A DNA stretch of 64,000 nucleotides, taken from assembly GCA_003567475.1 (NCBI GenBank), contig PWZL01000003.1:1-64000 (forward strand). Direction: 5' to 3'. Positions 34,621-45,023 of this stretch are shown piece by piece (positions within the stretch are counted from its first letter, which is position 1; every line of letters begins with the position of its first letter). A model generated the notes under the pieces. That model was not told the origin of the DNA. It saw only the letters and a program-made list of their open reading frames with translations, and made no database searches. The DNA comes from Gammaproteobacteria bacterium. GTDB taxonomy: Bacteria > Pseudomonadota > Gammaproteobacteria > Steroidobacterales > PWYM01. The translations under genes were made by a program, and so were the position numbers.

Positions 34621-36105
34621 TCAGTCTGCGCCAGCCGCAGCCCCCTGTGAACCGCGCGAGGCCTCGCTTGGTGGCAGCAGCCGCCCCTGTCGCAGCAACC
34701 GCCCCAGCCACAGGTGCAAGCCGAGGCCACGCGCCGCCATGAAGGCGAGAAACGCCGCCCACAGGCCATGATTGCCGAACCCCTGAAGCAGGAACCAGCC
34801 GGGAACGAAGACGCCAAAGGTCGCGATCAGCATGGTGTCGCGCATCTCCCTGGCGCGGGTGGCGCCGACGAAGATCCCGTCGTAGAGGAAACCCCACAGG
34901 CATATCATTGGCGCCGCGACCAGCCAGGGCAGGTAGATCTGTGCTTCGAGGCGCACGTCCTCCAGGCCGGTCATCAGCTGGATCAGCAGCGGCCCGGCGA
35001 GCGCGTAAGCCAGCATGAAGCCTGCCGCGACGCTCACCGACCACAACGTGCTCACGCGGATGGCCTGCCGCAGGCCGCGTTCGTCCCGCCGCCCGACCGC
35101 GCGCCCCACCAGCGCCTCGGCGGCATTGGCGAGGCCATCGAGCGCAAACGACAACAGATAGAAGAACTGCAGCAGCACCGCGTTGGCGGCGAGTATGCCG
35201 CTGCCGAGGCGTGCGCCCTGCGCGGTCAGGAAACCAAGCGCGAACATCAGGGCCAGGGTGCGGATGAACAGATTGCCGTTGACCGAGAGCAGCGCACGCA
35301 GCACGTCCGCCCCTGCGTGGCCCCAGCCCGCAGGCGCGCCCTGGCCACGCAGGGTGCGCCACGCCAGCCACAGGCCCAGGGTGGCGCCGCTGTATTCGGC
35401 GATCACGGAGGCTGCGGCCACGCCGGTCACGCGCCAGTCCAGCACCACCACGAACAACAGATCGAGGAGGATATTCAGCAGATTGACCGTGACCATGATC
35501 GCCAGCGGCACACGTCCGTTGGACAGGCCGATGAACCAGCCAACGAGCACGAAGTTGGCCAGGACCGCCGGCGCAGCCCAGACGCGGACCTGAAAGTAGT
35601 CTACGGCCAGTCCTGCCACCTCGGGTTCGGGTGCGATGAGCCGCAGCGCGAGCGACAGTACGGGCACCTGCAGCACCAGCAGCAGTCCGCTGATCGCCGC
35701 AACGACCAGCAGCGACTGGCCGAGCAGGGCCTTGAGACCGGCGACGTCGTCGGCGCCGAAGCGCTGGGCGGCCACCCCGGTCGTGCCCATGCGCAGGAAA
35801 TTGAAGGCGGTGAAAATGAAGCCGAAAATCACCGCGCCGACAGCCACGGCGGCGAGGTAATCGGGCGAGTCGAGATGGCCGACCACGGCGGTGTCGACGA
35901 TCCCCAGCAGCGGCACGGTAACGTTGGAGAGGATCAGCGGTGCGGCGATCCGCCAGACGTTGCGGTGCGAATAGGCGGGGTCCGGCACTGTCCCCGCGGG
36001 CCGGTCCGGGACGCTCACGGGCGGCCGGAAGGCGGGTGGCGGCCGGCGCTCAGTAGGGAATCCCCAGGCGGCGGTAGAGGCTGCCGAGCAGCCAGACCGG
36101 ACCAA
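34621..36105 (-). CDS. MATE family efflux transporter (DinF-like)
   Basis: 'IAAPLILSNVTVPLLGIVDTAVVGHL', 'FLRMGTTGVAAQRFGA'; true start probably near 36018. Confidence 0.92.
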   Translation of the reverse strand: MVRSGCSAASTAAWGFPTERRPPPAFRPPVSVPDRPAGTVPDPAYSHRNVWRIAAPLILSNVTVPLLGIVDTAVVGHLDSPDYLAAVAVGAVIFGFIFTAFNFLRMGTTGVAAQRFGADDVAGLKALLGQSLLVVAAISGLLLVLQVPVLSLALRLIAPEPEVAGLAVDYFQVRVWAAPAVLANFVLVGWFIGLSNGRVPLAIMVTVNLLNILLDLLFVVVLDWRVTGVAAASVIAEYSGATLGLWLAWRTLRGQGAPAGWGHAGADVLRALLSVNGNLFIRTLALMFALGFLTAQGARLGSGILAANAVLLQFFYLLSFALDGLANAAEALVGRAVGRRDERGLRQAIRVSTLWSVSVAAGFMLAYALAGPLLIQLMTGLEDVRLEAQIYLPWLVAAPMICLWGFLYDGIFVGATRAREMRDTMLIATFGVFVPGWFLLQGFGNHGLWAAFLAFMAARGLGLHLWLGRLLRQGRLLPPSEASRGSQGAAAGAD

Positions 36106-36520
36106 TCATCAGGAACTGCATATCCTTGAAAAAAGAAGGTTTTCGGCCTTCCAGCGCATGGCCGACAAACTGCCCGGCCCAGGCGATCACGAAGATCGCC
36201 CCCGACAGGCTCCACAACGGCCACTCGACGCGGTCGAGCCACCCGACCACGAGCACGACCAGGACCACGAAGGGCAGCATGCCGAGCGCCAGGCTGAGCG
36301 AGAGGATAAAATAGTAGACGGTGGCTGCCATGATGAAGGCCGTGCCCCAGTTCAGGGCCGGTGAGATTTCGCGGAAGGCCTGCGGGACGGGCAGCGACCA
36401 CAACAGACCCACGAGGCTGATCACGATCAGCGGCACGCACACCCAGTGCAGCGCCTTGTTGATCGGATGGCGGTGGCTCTCGCCGTATTCGTCGAACCAC
36501 TGGTCGGGCGATTTAAGCAT
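36050..36520 (-). CDS. Mpo1/DUF962 family membrane protein
   Basis: 'WFDEYGESHRHPINKALHWVCVPLIVIS', 'WAGQFVGHALEGRKPSFFKDMQFLMIGPVWLL'; ATG at 36520. Confidence 0.92.
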   Translation of the reverse strand: MLKSPDQWFDEYGESHRHPINKALHWVCVPLIVISLVGLLWSLPVPQAFREISPALNWGTAFIMAATVYYFILSLSLALGMLPFVVLVVLVVGWLDRVEWPLWSLSGAIFVIAWAGQFVGHALEGRKPSFFKDMQFLMIGPVWLLGSLYRRLGIPY

Positions 36521-36693
36521 AGCGTCCTGCCGGCCGTGCGGCGGCTGCGCGTGGCGGGCCAATGTACCGCCGCCCGCCGCGGCCCGGCAAGCCGGAAGCA
36601 GACTGTGACGACGTACAGGCGCCGTTCAGCTGCGCTGACGTTAAACTGGGCATGAGCCCCGAGCGGGGCACGACAACCCTACGGAGACTGTTC

Positions 36694-37374
36694 ATGTCAT
36701 TTTCCATTGCGAGAACCCTTGGCGCCGGCGTGCTGGCCGTCGCCGTGTTCGCCACCGGCTGCACCACACTCGATCCATACACCCGCGAAGAGCGCACCGC
36801 GCGGGCCACGACTGGCGCGGCCATCGGTGCCGGTGTGGGGGCGGTGGTCGGCCTGGTGTCGGGCAGCGACGCCGTCGAACGTCGCCAGCGGGCCCTGATT
36901 GGCGCTGGTGTGGGCGCGCTGGCCGGGGGCGCCATTGGCGCGTACATGGATCGCCAGGAAGCCGAACTCCGCCGCCAGCTCGACGGGACCGGCGTGAGCG
37001 TCACGCGCATCGGCGACAACATCACGCTGAACATGGACGGCAACGTCACCTTCGACACCAACAGCGCGGCGATCAAGCCGGAGTTTTTCGAGGTGCTGAA
37101 CTCGGTGGCGCTGGTGGTGAACCGTTTCGACCAGACGGTGATCGAGGTGGCCGGCCATACCGACAGCACCGGCCCGCGCGAATTCAACATGACCCTGTCA
37201 CAGCGGCGTGCCGACAGCGTGGCCCAGTATCTCTCGGCCCAGCAGGTCAATCGCCAGCGTCTGCTGACGGCTGGCATGGGGCCGGATTATCCAGTGGCCG
37301 ACAATGCCACCACGGGCGGTCGGGCGCTGAACCGACGGGTGGAGATCACCCTGGTGCCGGTGACTACGGGCTGA
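36694..37374 (+). CDS. OmpA family lipoprotein (YiaD-like)
   Basis: Lipobox 'AVFATGCTT'; glycine-zipper; 'VIEVAGHTDSTGPREFNMTLSQRRADSVAQYL' OmpA signature; ATG 36694. Confidence 0.92.
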   Translation: MSFSIARTLGAGVLAVAVFATGCTTLDPYTREERTARATTGAAIGAGVGAVVGLVSGSDAVERRQRALIGAGVGALAGGAIGAYMDRQEAELRRQLDGTGVSVTRIGDNITLNMDGNVTFDTNSAAIKPEFFEVLNSVALVVNRFDQTVIEVAGHTDSTGPREFNMTLSQRRADSVAQYLSAQQVNRQRLLTAGMGPDYPVADNATTGGRALNRRVEITLVPVTTG

Positions 37375-37391
37375 ACGGACAACCGGGCGGG

Positions 37392-38258
37392 TCAGGCCGT
37401 GACGGCGGCCCGGAGACGCCGAATGGCGTTGGACTCGATCTGGCGGATGCGTTCGGCTGAGACGCCGTAGATGTCGGCCAGCTCGTGGAGCGTCGCCTTT
37501 TCTTCGCCGAGCCAGCGCCGCTGGACAATGTCCCGGCTGCGCTCGTCGAGCCCCTCGAGGGCGCTGGTCAGGCGAGTCGCGGTCCGGGCGTCCCAGTCCT
37601 CGGCCTCCACGGCGACCGCCGGATCGGCGTCCGCGCTCGGCAGATAGGCTGCGGGGCCGTAGCTCGTGTCCTCGTCGCCGTCGATCGGCGAGGGGTCGAA
37701 GCTCATGTCCGGCGAGGCCATGCGCCGCTCCATCTCGGTCACTTCGCTGACCGGCACGCCGAGATCCCGGGCGACCGCCTCGGTTTCCTCAGCGGTGAGC
37801 CAGCTCAGGTTCTTTTTCATGCTGCGCAGGTTGAAAAACAACTTGCGCTGAGCCTTGGTGGTCGCGATTTTCACCATGCGCCAGTTGCGCAACACGAATT
37901 CGTGAATCTCGGCGCGGATCCAGTGCACTGCGAAGGAGACCAGGCGTACGCCGACCGTCGGGTCGAAGCGCTTGACCGCCTTCATCAAGCCGACATTGCC
38001 TTCCTGGACGAGATCACCCATGGCCAGGCCATAGCCGGAGTAGCCGCGGGCGATATGCACCACGAAGCGCAGGTGGGAGAGCACCAGCGTTCGCGCGGCA
38101 TCAAGGTCGTTGTGCTCGCGCAGACGGATGGCCAGCTGGCGCTCTTCCTCGGCGTCCAGGATGGGCACGGTGTTCACGGCCTGGATGTAGTGATCCAGGC
38201 TGCCGACCGGGCCGGCGAGCATGAGGGCAGGATTTCGGAGGGTCAGGGCTGTCGTCAT
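37392..38258 (-). CDS. rpoH: RNA polymerase sigma-32 (heat shock) factor
   Basis: '[88 protein letters not shown]' is the RpoH signature; follows ftsX. Confidence 0.97.
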   Translation of the reverse strand: MTTALTLRNPALMLAGPVGSLDHYIQAVNTVPILDAEEERQLAIRLREHNDLDAARTLVLSHLRFVVHIARGYSGYGLAMGDLVQEGNVGLMKAVKRFDPTVGVRLVSFAVHWIRAEIHEFVLRNWRMVKIATTKAQRKLFFNLRSMKKNLSWLTAEETEAVARDLGVPVSEVTEMERRMASPDMSFDPSPIDGDEDTSYGPAAYLPSADADPAVAVEAEDWDARTATRLTSALEGLDERSRDIVQRRWLGEEKATLHELADIYGVSAERIRQIESNAIRRLRAAVTA

Positions 38259-38291
38259 GATGTTCCGTTCGCTCTCATTCAAGTCCCCTAG

Positions 38292-38320
38292 TTTAGCACT
38301 CGGGTGATTAGAGTGCTAAA
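38292..38320. promoter_or_regulatory. CIRCE element (HrcA operator) TTTAGCACTC-N9-GAGTGCTAAA upstream of rpoH
   Basis: Exact match to TTAGCACTC-N9-GAGTGCTAA (38293-38319), extended by one pair. Confidence 0.93.
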
Positions 38321-38336
38321 GCCCCGCCGGGTTCAA
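38307..38336 (-). promoter_or_regulatory. candidate sigma70 promoter of rpoH (TTGAAC-N18-TCTAAT), -10 inside CIRCE
   Basis: Minus strand: TTGAAC (38336-38331), 18-nt spacer, TCTAAT (38312-38307). Confidence 0.6.
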
Positions 38337-38364
38337 GCGATCTGGGTCACGTTTCCTGCACGGC

Positions 38365-39384
38365 TCAGGTCGGTTCGATGTCCCGCAGGTGGCGCGACGT
38401 GGCCACCCAGGCGCCCAGCCAGCCCAGCAGCGCCCCACCGCCGACCAGCATGCCCAGGCCAGAGAGCCCAGGCCCCTGCAGGGCGAAATCGGTGCCGTAG
38501 AGGCCTGCCAGGCGCTGGACGGGCCCGGCCAGCGCCAGCAGCGCTGAGGCATTGAAGACCACCGCCAGCAGTCCGCCGATGACGCCATACCACAGGCCGC
38601 CGTAGAGAAAGGGCCGGCGGATGAAGCCATCCGAGCCCCCGATCAGCTTCATGACCTCGATTTCACTGCGCCGGTTCTCGATGTCCAGCCTGATGGTGTT
38701 GCCGACGATCACGACCACGGCGAAACCGAGCAACAGAAGGATGATGCCGCTGGCCCGCCGGGCGATATCGACAATCGCCAGGAACCGCTCCACCCAGGCG
38801 GTATCGAGCTGGACCAGATCGATGCCCTCCAGTGTCTCGAACCCGTCAGCCAGCCGACCGACGGCCTCGGCGGACAGGCCGGGCCTGGGTCGCACGACCA
38901 GCGTGTGGGGCAGGGGGTTGTCCGACAGGGCCTCGAGCGCGGCCTGCATGCCGGTAAACTGGCTGAGCTGCGCCAGGGCCTCGTCGGCACTGATCACCTC
39001 GACAGCGACGACGTCGGCGTGCCCGCGCGCCTCGGCAGCCAGGGTCTCGGCGCGTGCAAGGGGCTGCCCCGGCTCGAGATACACACTGAAATCCACTGCC
39101 GACGCCCAGCCTGCGCTGAGCGCTCGGGCATTGGTGACCAGCACGTCCAGGCCGGCCGGCAACGCCATGGCGATACCGATCACCGCCACCGTCAGCAGGC
39201 TGGCGAGTGGCTGGCGGGCCAGTCGGCCGAGCGAGCCCAGCAGGTTCTGGGCATGCAGCCGGAAGTAGCCGCGCACGCGCGCCAGCGGTCCGGGGCCGCC
39301 GCGACGCAACTCCCCGCCGCGGCGCTCAGGCGCTGCCATGGCGACGGCCCGTATCGCCGACGAGCCGGCCTTCCACCAGTTCAA
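38365..39384 (-). CDS. ftsX: cell division ABC transporter permease
   Basis: 'DIENRRSEIEVMKLIGGSDGFIRRPFLYGGLWYGVIGG'; overlaps ftsE. Confidence 0.95.
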   Translation of the reverse strand: MNWWKAGSSAIRAVAMAAPERRGGELRRGGPGPLARVRGYFRLHAQNLLGSLGRLARQPLASLLTVAVIGIAMALPAGLDVLVTNARALSAGWASAVDFSVYLEPGQPLARAETLAAEARGHADVVAVEVISADEALAQLSQFTGMQAALEALSDNPLPHTLVVRPRPGLSAEAVGRLADGFETLEGIDLVQLDTAWVERFLAIVDIARRASGIILLLLGFAVVVIVGNTIRLDIENRRSEIEVMKLIGGSDGFIRRPFLYGGLWYGVIGGLLAVVFNASALLALAGPVQRLAGLYGTDFALQGPGLSGLGMLVGGGALLGWLGAWVATSRHLRDIEPT

Positions 39385-40006
39385 CGCGCCGGTGTCCGAG
39401 GCGGGTCACCAGGTCGATGTCGTGGGTGGCGATCAGCAGGGTCACGCCCAGCTCGTTGAAGCGCTCGAACAGGCGCATGATCTCCAGCGAGAGGGCCGGA
39501 TCAAGATTGCCTGTCGGCTCATCGGCAATCAGCAGCGGCGGCTTGCTGACCACCGCCCGGGCGATGCCAACCCGCTGCTGCTCCCCGGTGGAGAGGGTCA
39601 AGGGTAACCGTGGCGCCTTGTCGGCAAGACCGACCAGATCGAGCGCCGCGCGGACCCGGCGGTTGATGTCGCGTTCGGCGAAGCCTGCGATCAGCAGTGG
39701 CAGGGCGACATTATCGAACACGCTGCGGTCGGCCAGCAGCTTGTGATCCTGGAACACCATCCCCAGGCCGCGGCGGAACTGGGGGATGCGTCTGCGCGCC
39801 ACCTTGCGGGTATTCTGGCCATTGACGACCACCTGCCCCCGCGACGGCCGCTCGATCAGTGCCACCAGCTTGAGCAGGGTGCTTTTGCCCGCGCCCGACG
39901 GCCCGGTCAGGAAGACGAACTCCCCGGCGGCGATCTCGAAATCGAGTGTCGCCAGCGCTTCACCGCCGCCGGAGTAGCGTTTCCCTACCGCTTCGAAGCG
40001 GATCAC
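39326..40006 (-). CDS. ftsE: cell division ATP-binding protein
   Basis: Walker A 'GPSGAGKSTLLK', 'LSTGEQQRVGIARAVVSKPPLLIADEPTGNLDP'. Confidence 0.97.
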   Translation of the reverse strand: MIRFEAVGKRYSGGGEALATLDFEIAAGEFVFLTGPSGAGKSTLLKLVALIERPSRGQVVVNGQNTRKVARRRIPQFRRGLGMVFQDHKLLADRSVFDNVALPLLIAGFAERDINRRVRAALDLVGLADKAPRLPLTLSTGEQQRVGIARAVVSKPPLLIADEPTGNLDPALSLEIMRLFERFNELGVTLLIATHDIDLVTRLGHRRVELVEGRLVGDTGRRHGSA

Positions 40007-40983
40007 GTCGTCCCGTCGCCAGCGGGCGCGCTGCCGAGCAGCGCCTCGGCGAAAGCGTCAGCCTCGAAGGGCTGCATGTCCTCGCGCGCCTCGCCGATGC
40101 CGATGTACCGGATCGGGATGCCCAGCTCCGCCGCGATGGCCAGCAGGATGCCGCCTTTTGCCGTGCCGTCGAGCTTGGTGATCACCAGTCCGGTGACCCC
40201 GATCGCCTCGTGGAACATGCGCGCCTGGGTGAGTGCGTTCTGTCCCTGGCTGGCGTCGAGCACCAGCAGCGTCTCGTGCGGGGCTGCCGGATCGATACGC
40301 CCGGCCACTCGCCGGACTTTGCGCAGCTCGTTCATGAGATCGGCCTGATTGTGCAGCCGCCCGGCAGTGTCGGCGAGCACCACGTCCGTGCCCCGCGCCT
40401 TGGCGGCAGTGAGCGCATCGAAGATCACCGCGGCCGGATCGGCGCCGGTGCCCTGGGCAATCACCGGCACGGCATTGCGCTCGCCCCAGACCTTCAGCTG
40501 CTCCACCGCTGCGGCCCGGAAGGTATCGCCCGCGGCCAGCAGCACCTTGAGATCCTGTTCGCGCAGCCGGTTCGCGAGCTTGCCGATGGTGGTGGTCTTG
40601 CCCGCTCCGTTGACGCCGACGACGAGCACCACGAACGGTCGCGGGGCCGCGGGGATCATCAGGGGCACCTCGACCGGGGCGAGGATTTCGACGATGCGCG
40701 TCTTCAGTGCCGTATGCAGGGCCGCCAGATCGGTCAGCTCCGCGCGGCGCACGCGCCCGGCCAGCCCCTCCAGGACCCGTGCGGTGGTGTCGACGCCGAC
40801 GTCGGCCATGAGCAGCCGCGTCTCCAGTTCCTCGAGCGTGTGCTCGTCGATACGCCCGCCCGGCATCAGCTCGCGCAGGTCGCGGGTGAGCCACGAGTCG
40901 CCGCGGTTGAGCCGCGCGCGCAACCGGCTGAAGAATCCCCCCTCCTCAGAGGTGGGCTGACGGGGTTTCTTGCCGAAAATCAT
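40003..40983 (-). CDS. ftsY: signal recognition particle receptor
   Basis: 'VGVNGAGKTTTIGKLANRL', 'DTAGRLHNQADLMNELRK', 'TKLDGTAKGGILLAIAAELGIPIRYIGIGE'; ATG 40983. Confidence 0.97.
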   Translation of the reverse strand: MIFGKKPRQPTSEEGGFFSRLRARLNRGDSWLTRDLRELMPGGRIDEHTLEELETRLLMADVGVDTTARVLEGLAGRVRRAELTDLAALHTALKTRIVEILAPVEVPLMIPAAPRPFVVLVVGVNGAGKTTTIGKLANRLREQDLKVLLAAGDTFRAAAVEQLKVWGERNAVPVIAQGTGADPAAVIFDALTAAKARGTDVVLADTAGRLHNQADLMNELRKVRRVAGRIDPAAPHETLLVLDASQGQNALTQARMFHEAIGVTGLVITKLDGTAKGGILLAIAAELGIPIRYIGIGEAREDMQPFEADAFAEALLGSAPAGDGTT

Positions 40984-41092
40984 GCGCCGTGTCGGAGGGT
41001 CGCGTATGCAGGACTGGGCGCAGAGTATACGCGGCCCGCGACCGCTGTGGTCCCAGCCGGCGGACCACGTGCTGGTGGGCGATAATGGCGGG

Positions 41093-41713
41093 ATGCCTCC
41101 GAAACACAGCCGTCCCCGCCCCGGCCAGCGCAGACCGCCCGGGGTCCTGCGCATCATTGCCGGCGAGTGGCGGGGTCGACGCCTGCGCCTGCCGGCCGAT
41201 GCGGCCCTGCGGCCCACGCCGGAACGGGTGCGCGAGACGCTGTTCAACTGGTTGGCGCCACGGCTGGCCGGCGCCCGCTGTATCGATGCCTTCGCGGGCA
41301 GCGGCGCGCTTGGCCTGGAGGCCCTGTCGCGCGGCGCGGCAGCCTGCCTGTTCCTGGAACAGTCGCAAACCAGTGCCCGCGCCCTTCGCGACACCCTGGC
41401 GTCGCTCGCCGCTCACCAGGCCCGCGTGCTCACGGCAGATGCCATCGGTTGGTTCGCTCAGGCCGAAGGGCAGTACGACCTGATCTTCCTGGATCCGCCG
41501 TTCGACTCGCCACGGCTCGGCGAGGCGCTGAGCCTGATCGAGGCCAGAGGGCTGCTGGCGCCCGGGGGACGGCTCTACCTCGAATGGCCCGCCGGGCGGC
41601 GCCCGCTGCTGCCTGGGGCCCTGGCGCTGCTGCGCGAGGGACGCGCGGGCCAGGTGAGCTTTGGCCTGGCCGGCGTGAAAGAAGCGGAGGATTCACGCAC
41701 AATCCCGGCCTGA
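41093..41713 (+). CDS. rsmD: 16S rRNA (guanine(966)-N(2))-methyltransferase
   Basis: 'RIIAGEWRGRRLRLP...RPTPERVRETLFNWL', 'DAFAGSGALGLEALSRGA', 'LIFLDPPF'. Confidence 0.95.
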   Translation: MPPKHSRPRPGQRRPPGVLRIIAGEWRGRRLRLPADAALRPTPERVRETLFNWLAPRLAGARCIDAFAGSGALGLEALSRGAAACLFLEQSQTSARALRDTLASLAAHQARVLTADAIGWFAQAEGQYDLIFLDPPFDSPRLGEALSLIEARGLLAPGGRLYLEWPAGRRPLLPGALALLREGRAGQVSFGLAGVKEAEDSRTIPA

Positions 41714-41786
41714 TCGGGTCCAGATCGTCGGCGCCGCGGGCGTCGGTCGCGATAACAAGCGGGTTGCCATAAGCGGGTGACCATGA

Positions 41787-42299
<513 letters not shown>

Positions 42300-42346
42300 C
42301 CGCCGGGGAACCGCTGTCGCCCAGAATTACTCTGCTGGAAGTCACC

Positions 42347-44032
42347 ATGCCGATATCGCGTCTGTTCATCGTCAGCCTGATCCTGTTCGGCCCCGCCAGC
42401 GTCCAGGCCTCGCCCGCACCGGAACGTCCCGGGCAGGCCGCCATCGCGAGCCCCCACCCGCTGGCTACCCAGGCCGGTGAGGAGGTTCTGCGGGCCGGCG
42501 GCAACGCCTTTGACGCGGCGGTGGCCGTGAGTGCCGCACTGGCGGTGGTCGAGCCGTATGGTTCGGGTCTGGGCGGAGGCGGGTTTTTTCTGCTGCACCG
42601 CGCCGAGGATGGTCATGAAGTCATGGTCGATGCGCGCGAGACGGCGCCGGCGGCCGCGCGGCGTGACATGTTTGTCGATGAGCAGGGGGAGCGCATCCCC
42701 GGGCTGTCGCTGGACACTGTGCTGGCGGCCGGGATTCCGGGATTGCCGGCCGCGCTGGTCCATCTGTCCCGCGAATACGGGCGCCTGCCGCTCGGCACCG
42801 TGCTCGCCCCGGCGATTCGCTATGCCGAGGACGGCTTCGAGGTCTATTCGCGCCTGCTCACGGGCCTGGAGCGCAAGCGGGCGGAACTGGCCGCCTCGCC
42901 AGCCAGTGCCGAGGTGTTTTTCCCCGCGGGCGACCTGCCCGAGCTGGGCAGTCGCCTGCGCCAGCACGACCTGGCACGCACGCTGCGACGCCTCGCCGAG
43001 CAGGGGCACGACGGTTTCTACGCGGGGCCGGTCGCCGAGGCCCTGGTTGCGGCCGTCCAGGCCGAGGGCGGGCTCTGGACTCTCGAGGATCTCGCCGGCT
43101 ACCGGATCGTCGAGCGCGCGCCCATCGTCTCGCGCTATCGCGGGGCCCGTATCGTCTCGGCGCCACCGCCATCCTCTGGCGGCGTCGTGCTGGCGACGAT
43201 GCTGAACATTCTGGAGGGCTACGATCTCCAGGCGCTGCCGGCGGACGCGGCCACCCATCTGGTGATCGAGGCGATGCGCCGCGGCTACCGCGATCGCGCG
43301 CTCTATCTGGGCGATCCTGATTTCGTCGACGTGCCGGTGGCCCGACTGATCCACCCCATGTATGCGGCGGGCCTGCGGGCTGCCATCCGCACTGACCGCG
43401 CGATGCCGAGCGACCACCTGCCCGGACTGGGTGCTCGCGAAGACGGACCACAGACCACCCACTTTTCCATCATCGATGGCGACGGCAACCGGGCAGCCGT
43501 CACGCAGACGCTGAACTTCTGGTTTGGCAGCGGCATCATGGCGGCCGGCACCGGGGTGTTGCTCAATAACGAGATGGATGATTTCTCCGCCCGCCCTGGC
43601 CTACCCGACGGGTTCGGCCTGGTGACTGGCGAGGGCAATGCCATCGCGCCCGGCAAGCGCATGCTCTCCAGCATGACGCCAACCTTTGTCGAGACGCCCG
43701 ACGGCGTCGCGGTGCTGGGGACGCCCGGCGGCAGCCGGATCATTTCCATGGTCCTGCTTGGCGTGCTGGCGCGTGTCGACGAGCAGGCGTCTGCCGGGGA
43801 GATGGTCGCGCGGCGTCGCTTCCATCACCAGTATCTGCCGGATCGTGTGGTCCATGAGCCGGATGCGCTCGAGGCGGCGGTGGTCGAGGCCCTGCGGGCC
43901 CGTGGCCACGAGCTCGAGGAGACCCGCCGCGACTATGGCAATCTCAAGGTCGTGACCTGGGACTACGGAGAGAACCGCGTCGAAGCGGCGACCGACCCGC
44001 GGGGTGAGAGGGGTGAGGCGCTGGTGTACTGA
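42347..44032 (+). CDS. ggt: gamma-glutamyltransferase
   Basis: Signal peptide; 'QTTHFSIIDGDGNRAAVTQTLNFWFGSG' with autoprocessing Thr; 'GTPGGSRIISMVL'. Confidence 0.95.
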   Translation: MPISRLFIVSLILFGPASVQASPAPERPGQAAIASPHPLATQAGEEVLRAGGNAFDAAVAVSAALAVVEPYGSGLGGGGFFLLHRAEDGHEVMVDARETAPAAARRDMFVDEQGERIPGLSLDTVLAAGIPGLPAALVHLSREYGRLPLGTVLAPAIRYAEDGFEVYSRLLTGLERKRAELAASPASAEVFFPAGDLPELGSRLRQHDLARTLRRLAEQGHDGFYAGPVAEALVAAVQAEGGLWTLEDLAGYRIVERAPIVSRYRGARIVSAPPPSSGGVVLATMLNILEGYDLQALPADAATHLVIEAMRRGYRDRALYLGDPDFVDVPVARLIHPMYAAGLRAAIRTDRAMPSDHLPGLGAREDGPQTTHFSIIDGDGNRAAVTQTLNFWFGSGIMAAGTGVLLNNEMDDFSARPGLPDGFGLVTGEGNAIAPGKRMLSSMTPTFVETPDGVAVLGTPGGSRIISMVLLGVLARVDEQASAGEMVARRRFHHQYLPDRVVHEPDALEAAVVEALRARGHELEETRRDYGNLKVVTWDYGENRVEAATDPRGERGEALVY

Positions 44033-44040
44033 TGCCCTGG

Positions 44041-44856
44041 CTAGCGCTGGCAGCGCGGGCAGAAATAGCTCGCGCGCTGGCCGATGACCTCCTGGCGCAG
44101 GGGCGCGCCACAGCCCGGGCAGGGGGTGCCCGACAGCCCATACACTCTCAGGTGCTGGCGGAAATACCCCGGTCGGCCCTCGCTGTCGGTGAAGTCACGC
44201 AGCGTGGTGCCCCCGGCCTCGATGGCCGCCGCCAAGACCTCGCGGATGGCTGCCGCCAGGCATTGCATGCGCGCCAGCGACACCCGGCCCGCCGGCCGGC
44301 GCGGGTGGATGCCGGCGCGAAACAGGGCTTCCGAGGCGTAGATGTTGCCCACGCCCACCACCACCCGGGCATTCATGACGAACGCTTTGACAGCCACTCT
44401 GAGCCCCCGGCTGAGCCGGTAGAGATGATCGCCATCGAAGGTCGGCGACAGCGGTTCCGGGCCGAGTGAAACCAGCAGTGGATGGCTGGCCGGATCATCT
44501 TCGACCCAGTGCAGTGAGCCAAAGCGCCGCGGATCGTTGAAGCGGACACACTGCCGCGAGTTCAGCAGCAGGTCCAGGTGGTCGTGCAGCGCCGGCGGCA
44601 GCGTCGCCGGCACGACGCGCAGCGAGCCCGACATGCCGAGGTGAAGCAGACCCGTACCGCGGTCTGTCTCGATCAGCAGGTACTTGGCGCGGCGGCCGAC
44701 CGCATGCACGCATGCGCCACTGATTCGGGCCTCCAGCCCAGACGCGACCGGCCAGCGTAGCCGACGTTCGCGCACCACGAGGCGCTCGATGATGCGGCCC
44801 TCCAGATGGGGCGCAATTCCCCGGCGGGTGGTCTCGACTTCGGGGAGTTCAGGCAT
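44041..44856 (-). CDS. mutM: formamidopyrimidine-DNA glycosylase
   Basis: 'MPELPEVETTRRGIAPHLEGR', 'GVGNIYASEALFRAGIHP', C-terminal zinc finger 'CPGCGAPLRQEVIGQRASYFCPRCQR'. Confidence 0.97.
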   Translation of the reverse strand: MPELPEVETTRRGIAPHLEGRIIERLVVRERRLRWPVASGLEARISGACVHAVGRRAKYLLIETDRGTGLLHLGMSGSLRVVPATLPPALHDHLDLLLNSRQCVRFNDPRRFGSLHWVEDDPASHPLLVSLGPEPLSPTFDGDHLYRLSRGLRVAVKAFVMNARVVVGVGNIYASEALFRAGIHPRRPAGRVSLARMQCLAAAIREVLAAAIEAGGTTLRDFTDSEGRPGYFRQHLRVYGLSGTPCPGCGAPLRQEVIGQRASYFCPRCQR

Positions 44857-45023
44857 CGAAGGAACCTCGCTGCCGTCTACAGGTCAACAGAGTGCCGGCG
44901 CCATACGTGGGAATCCGCACTGACATCCCTCCCCGCCTGCCCTATAGTGTCCGAGCGTGGGGGTGATCAGCCATCGACGGCTGTGCGCCCAGGCTTTTTT
45001 CTAACGATTTCAAGGACTGATCG

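Noticed and set aside
36656-36669. GCCCC-GAGC-GGGGC hairpin before the OmpA-like gene
   Set aside because: Short GC stem, common by chance in DNA of this composition; no U-tract.
44960-45005. Possible terminator/riboswitch ending in TTTTTT upstream of the desaturase
   Set aside because: Stem pairing is too weak (about 4 bp) to support an attenuator or riboswitch.
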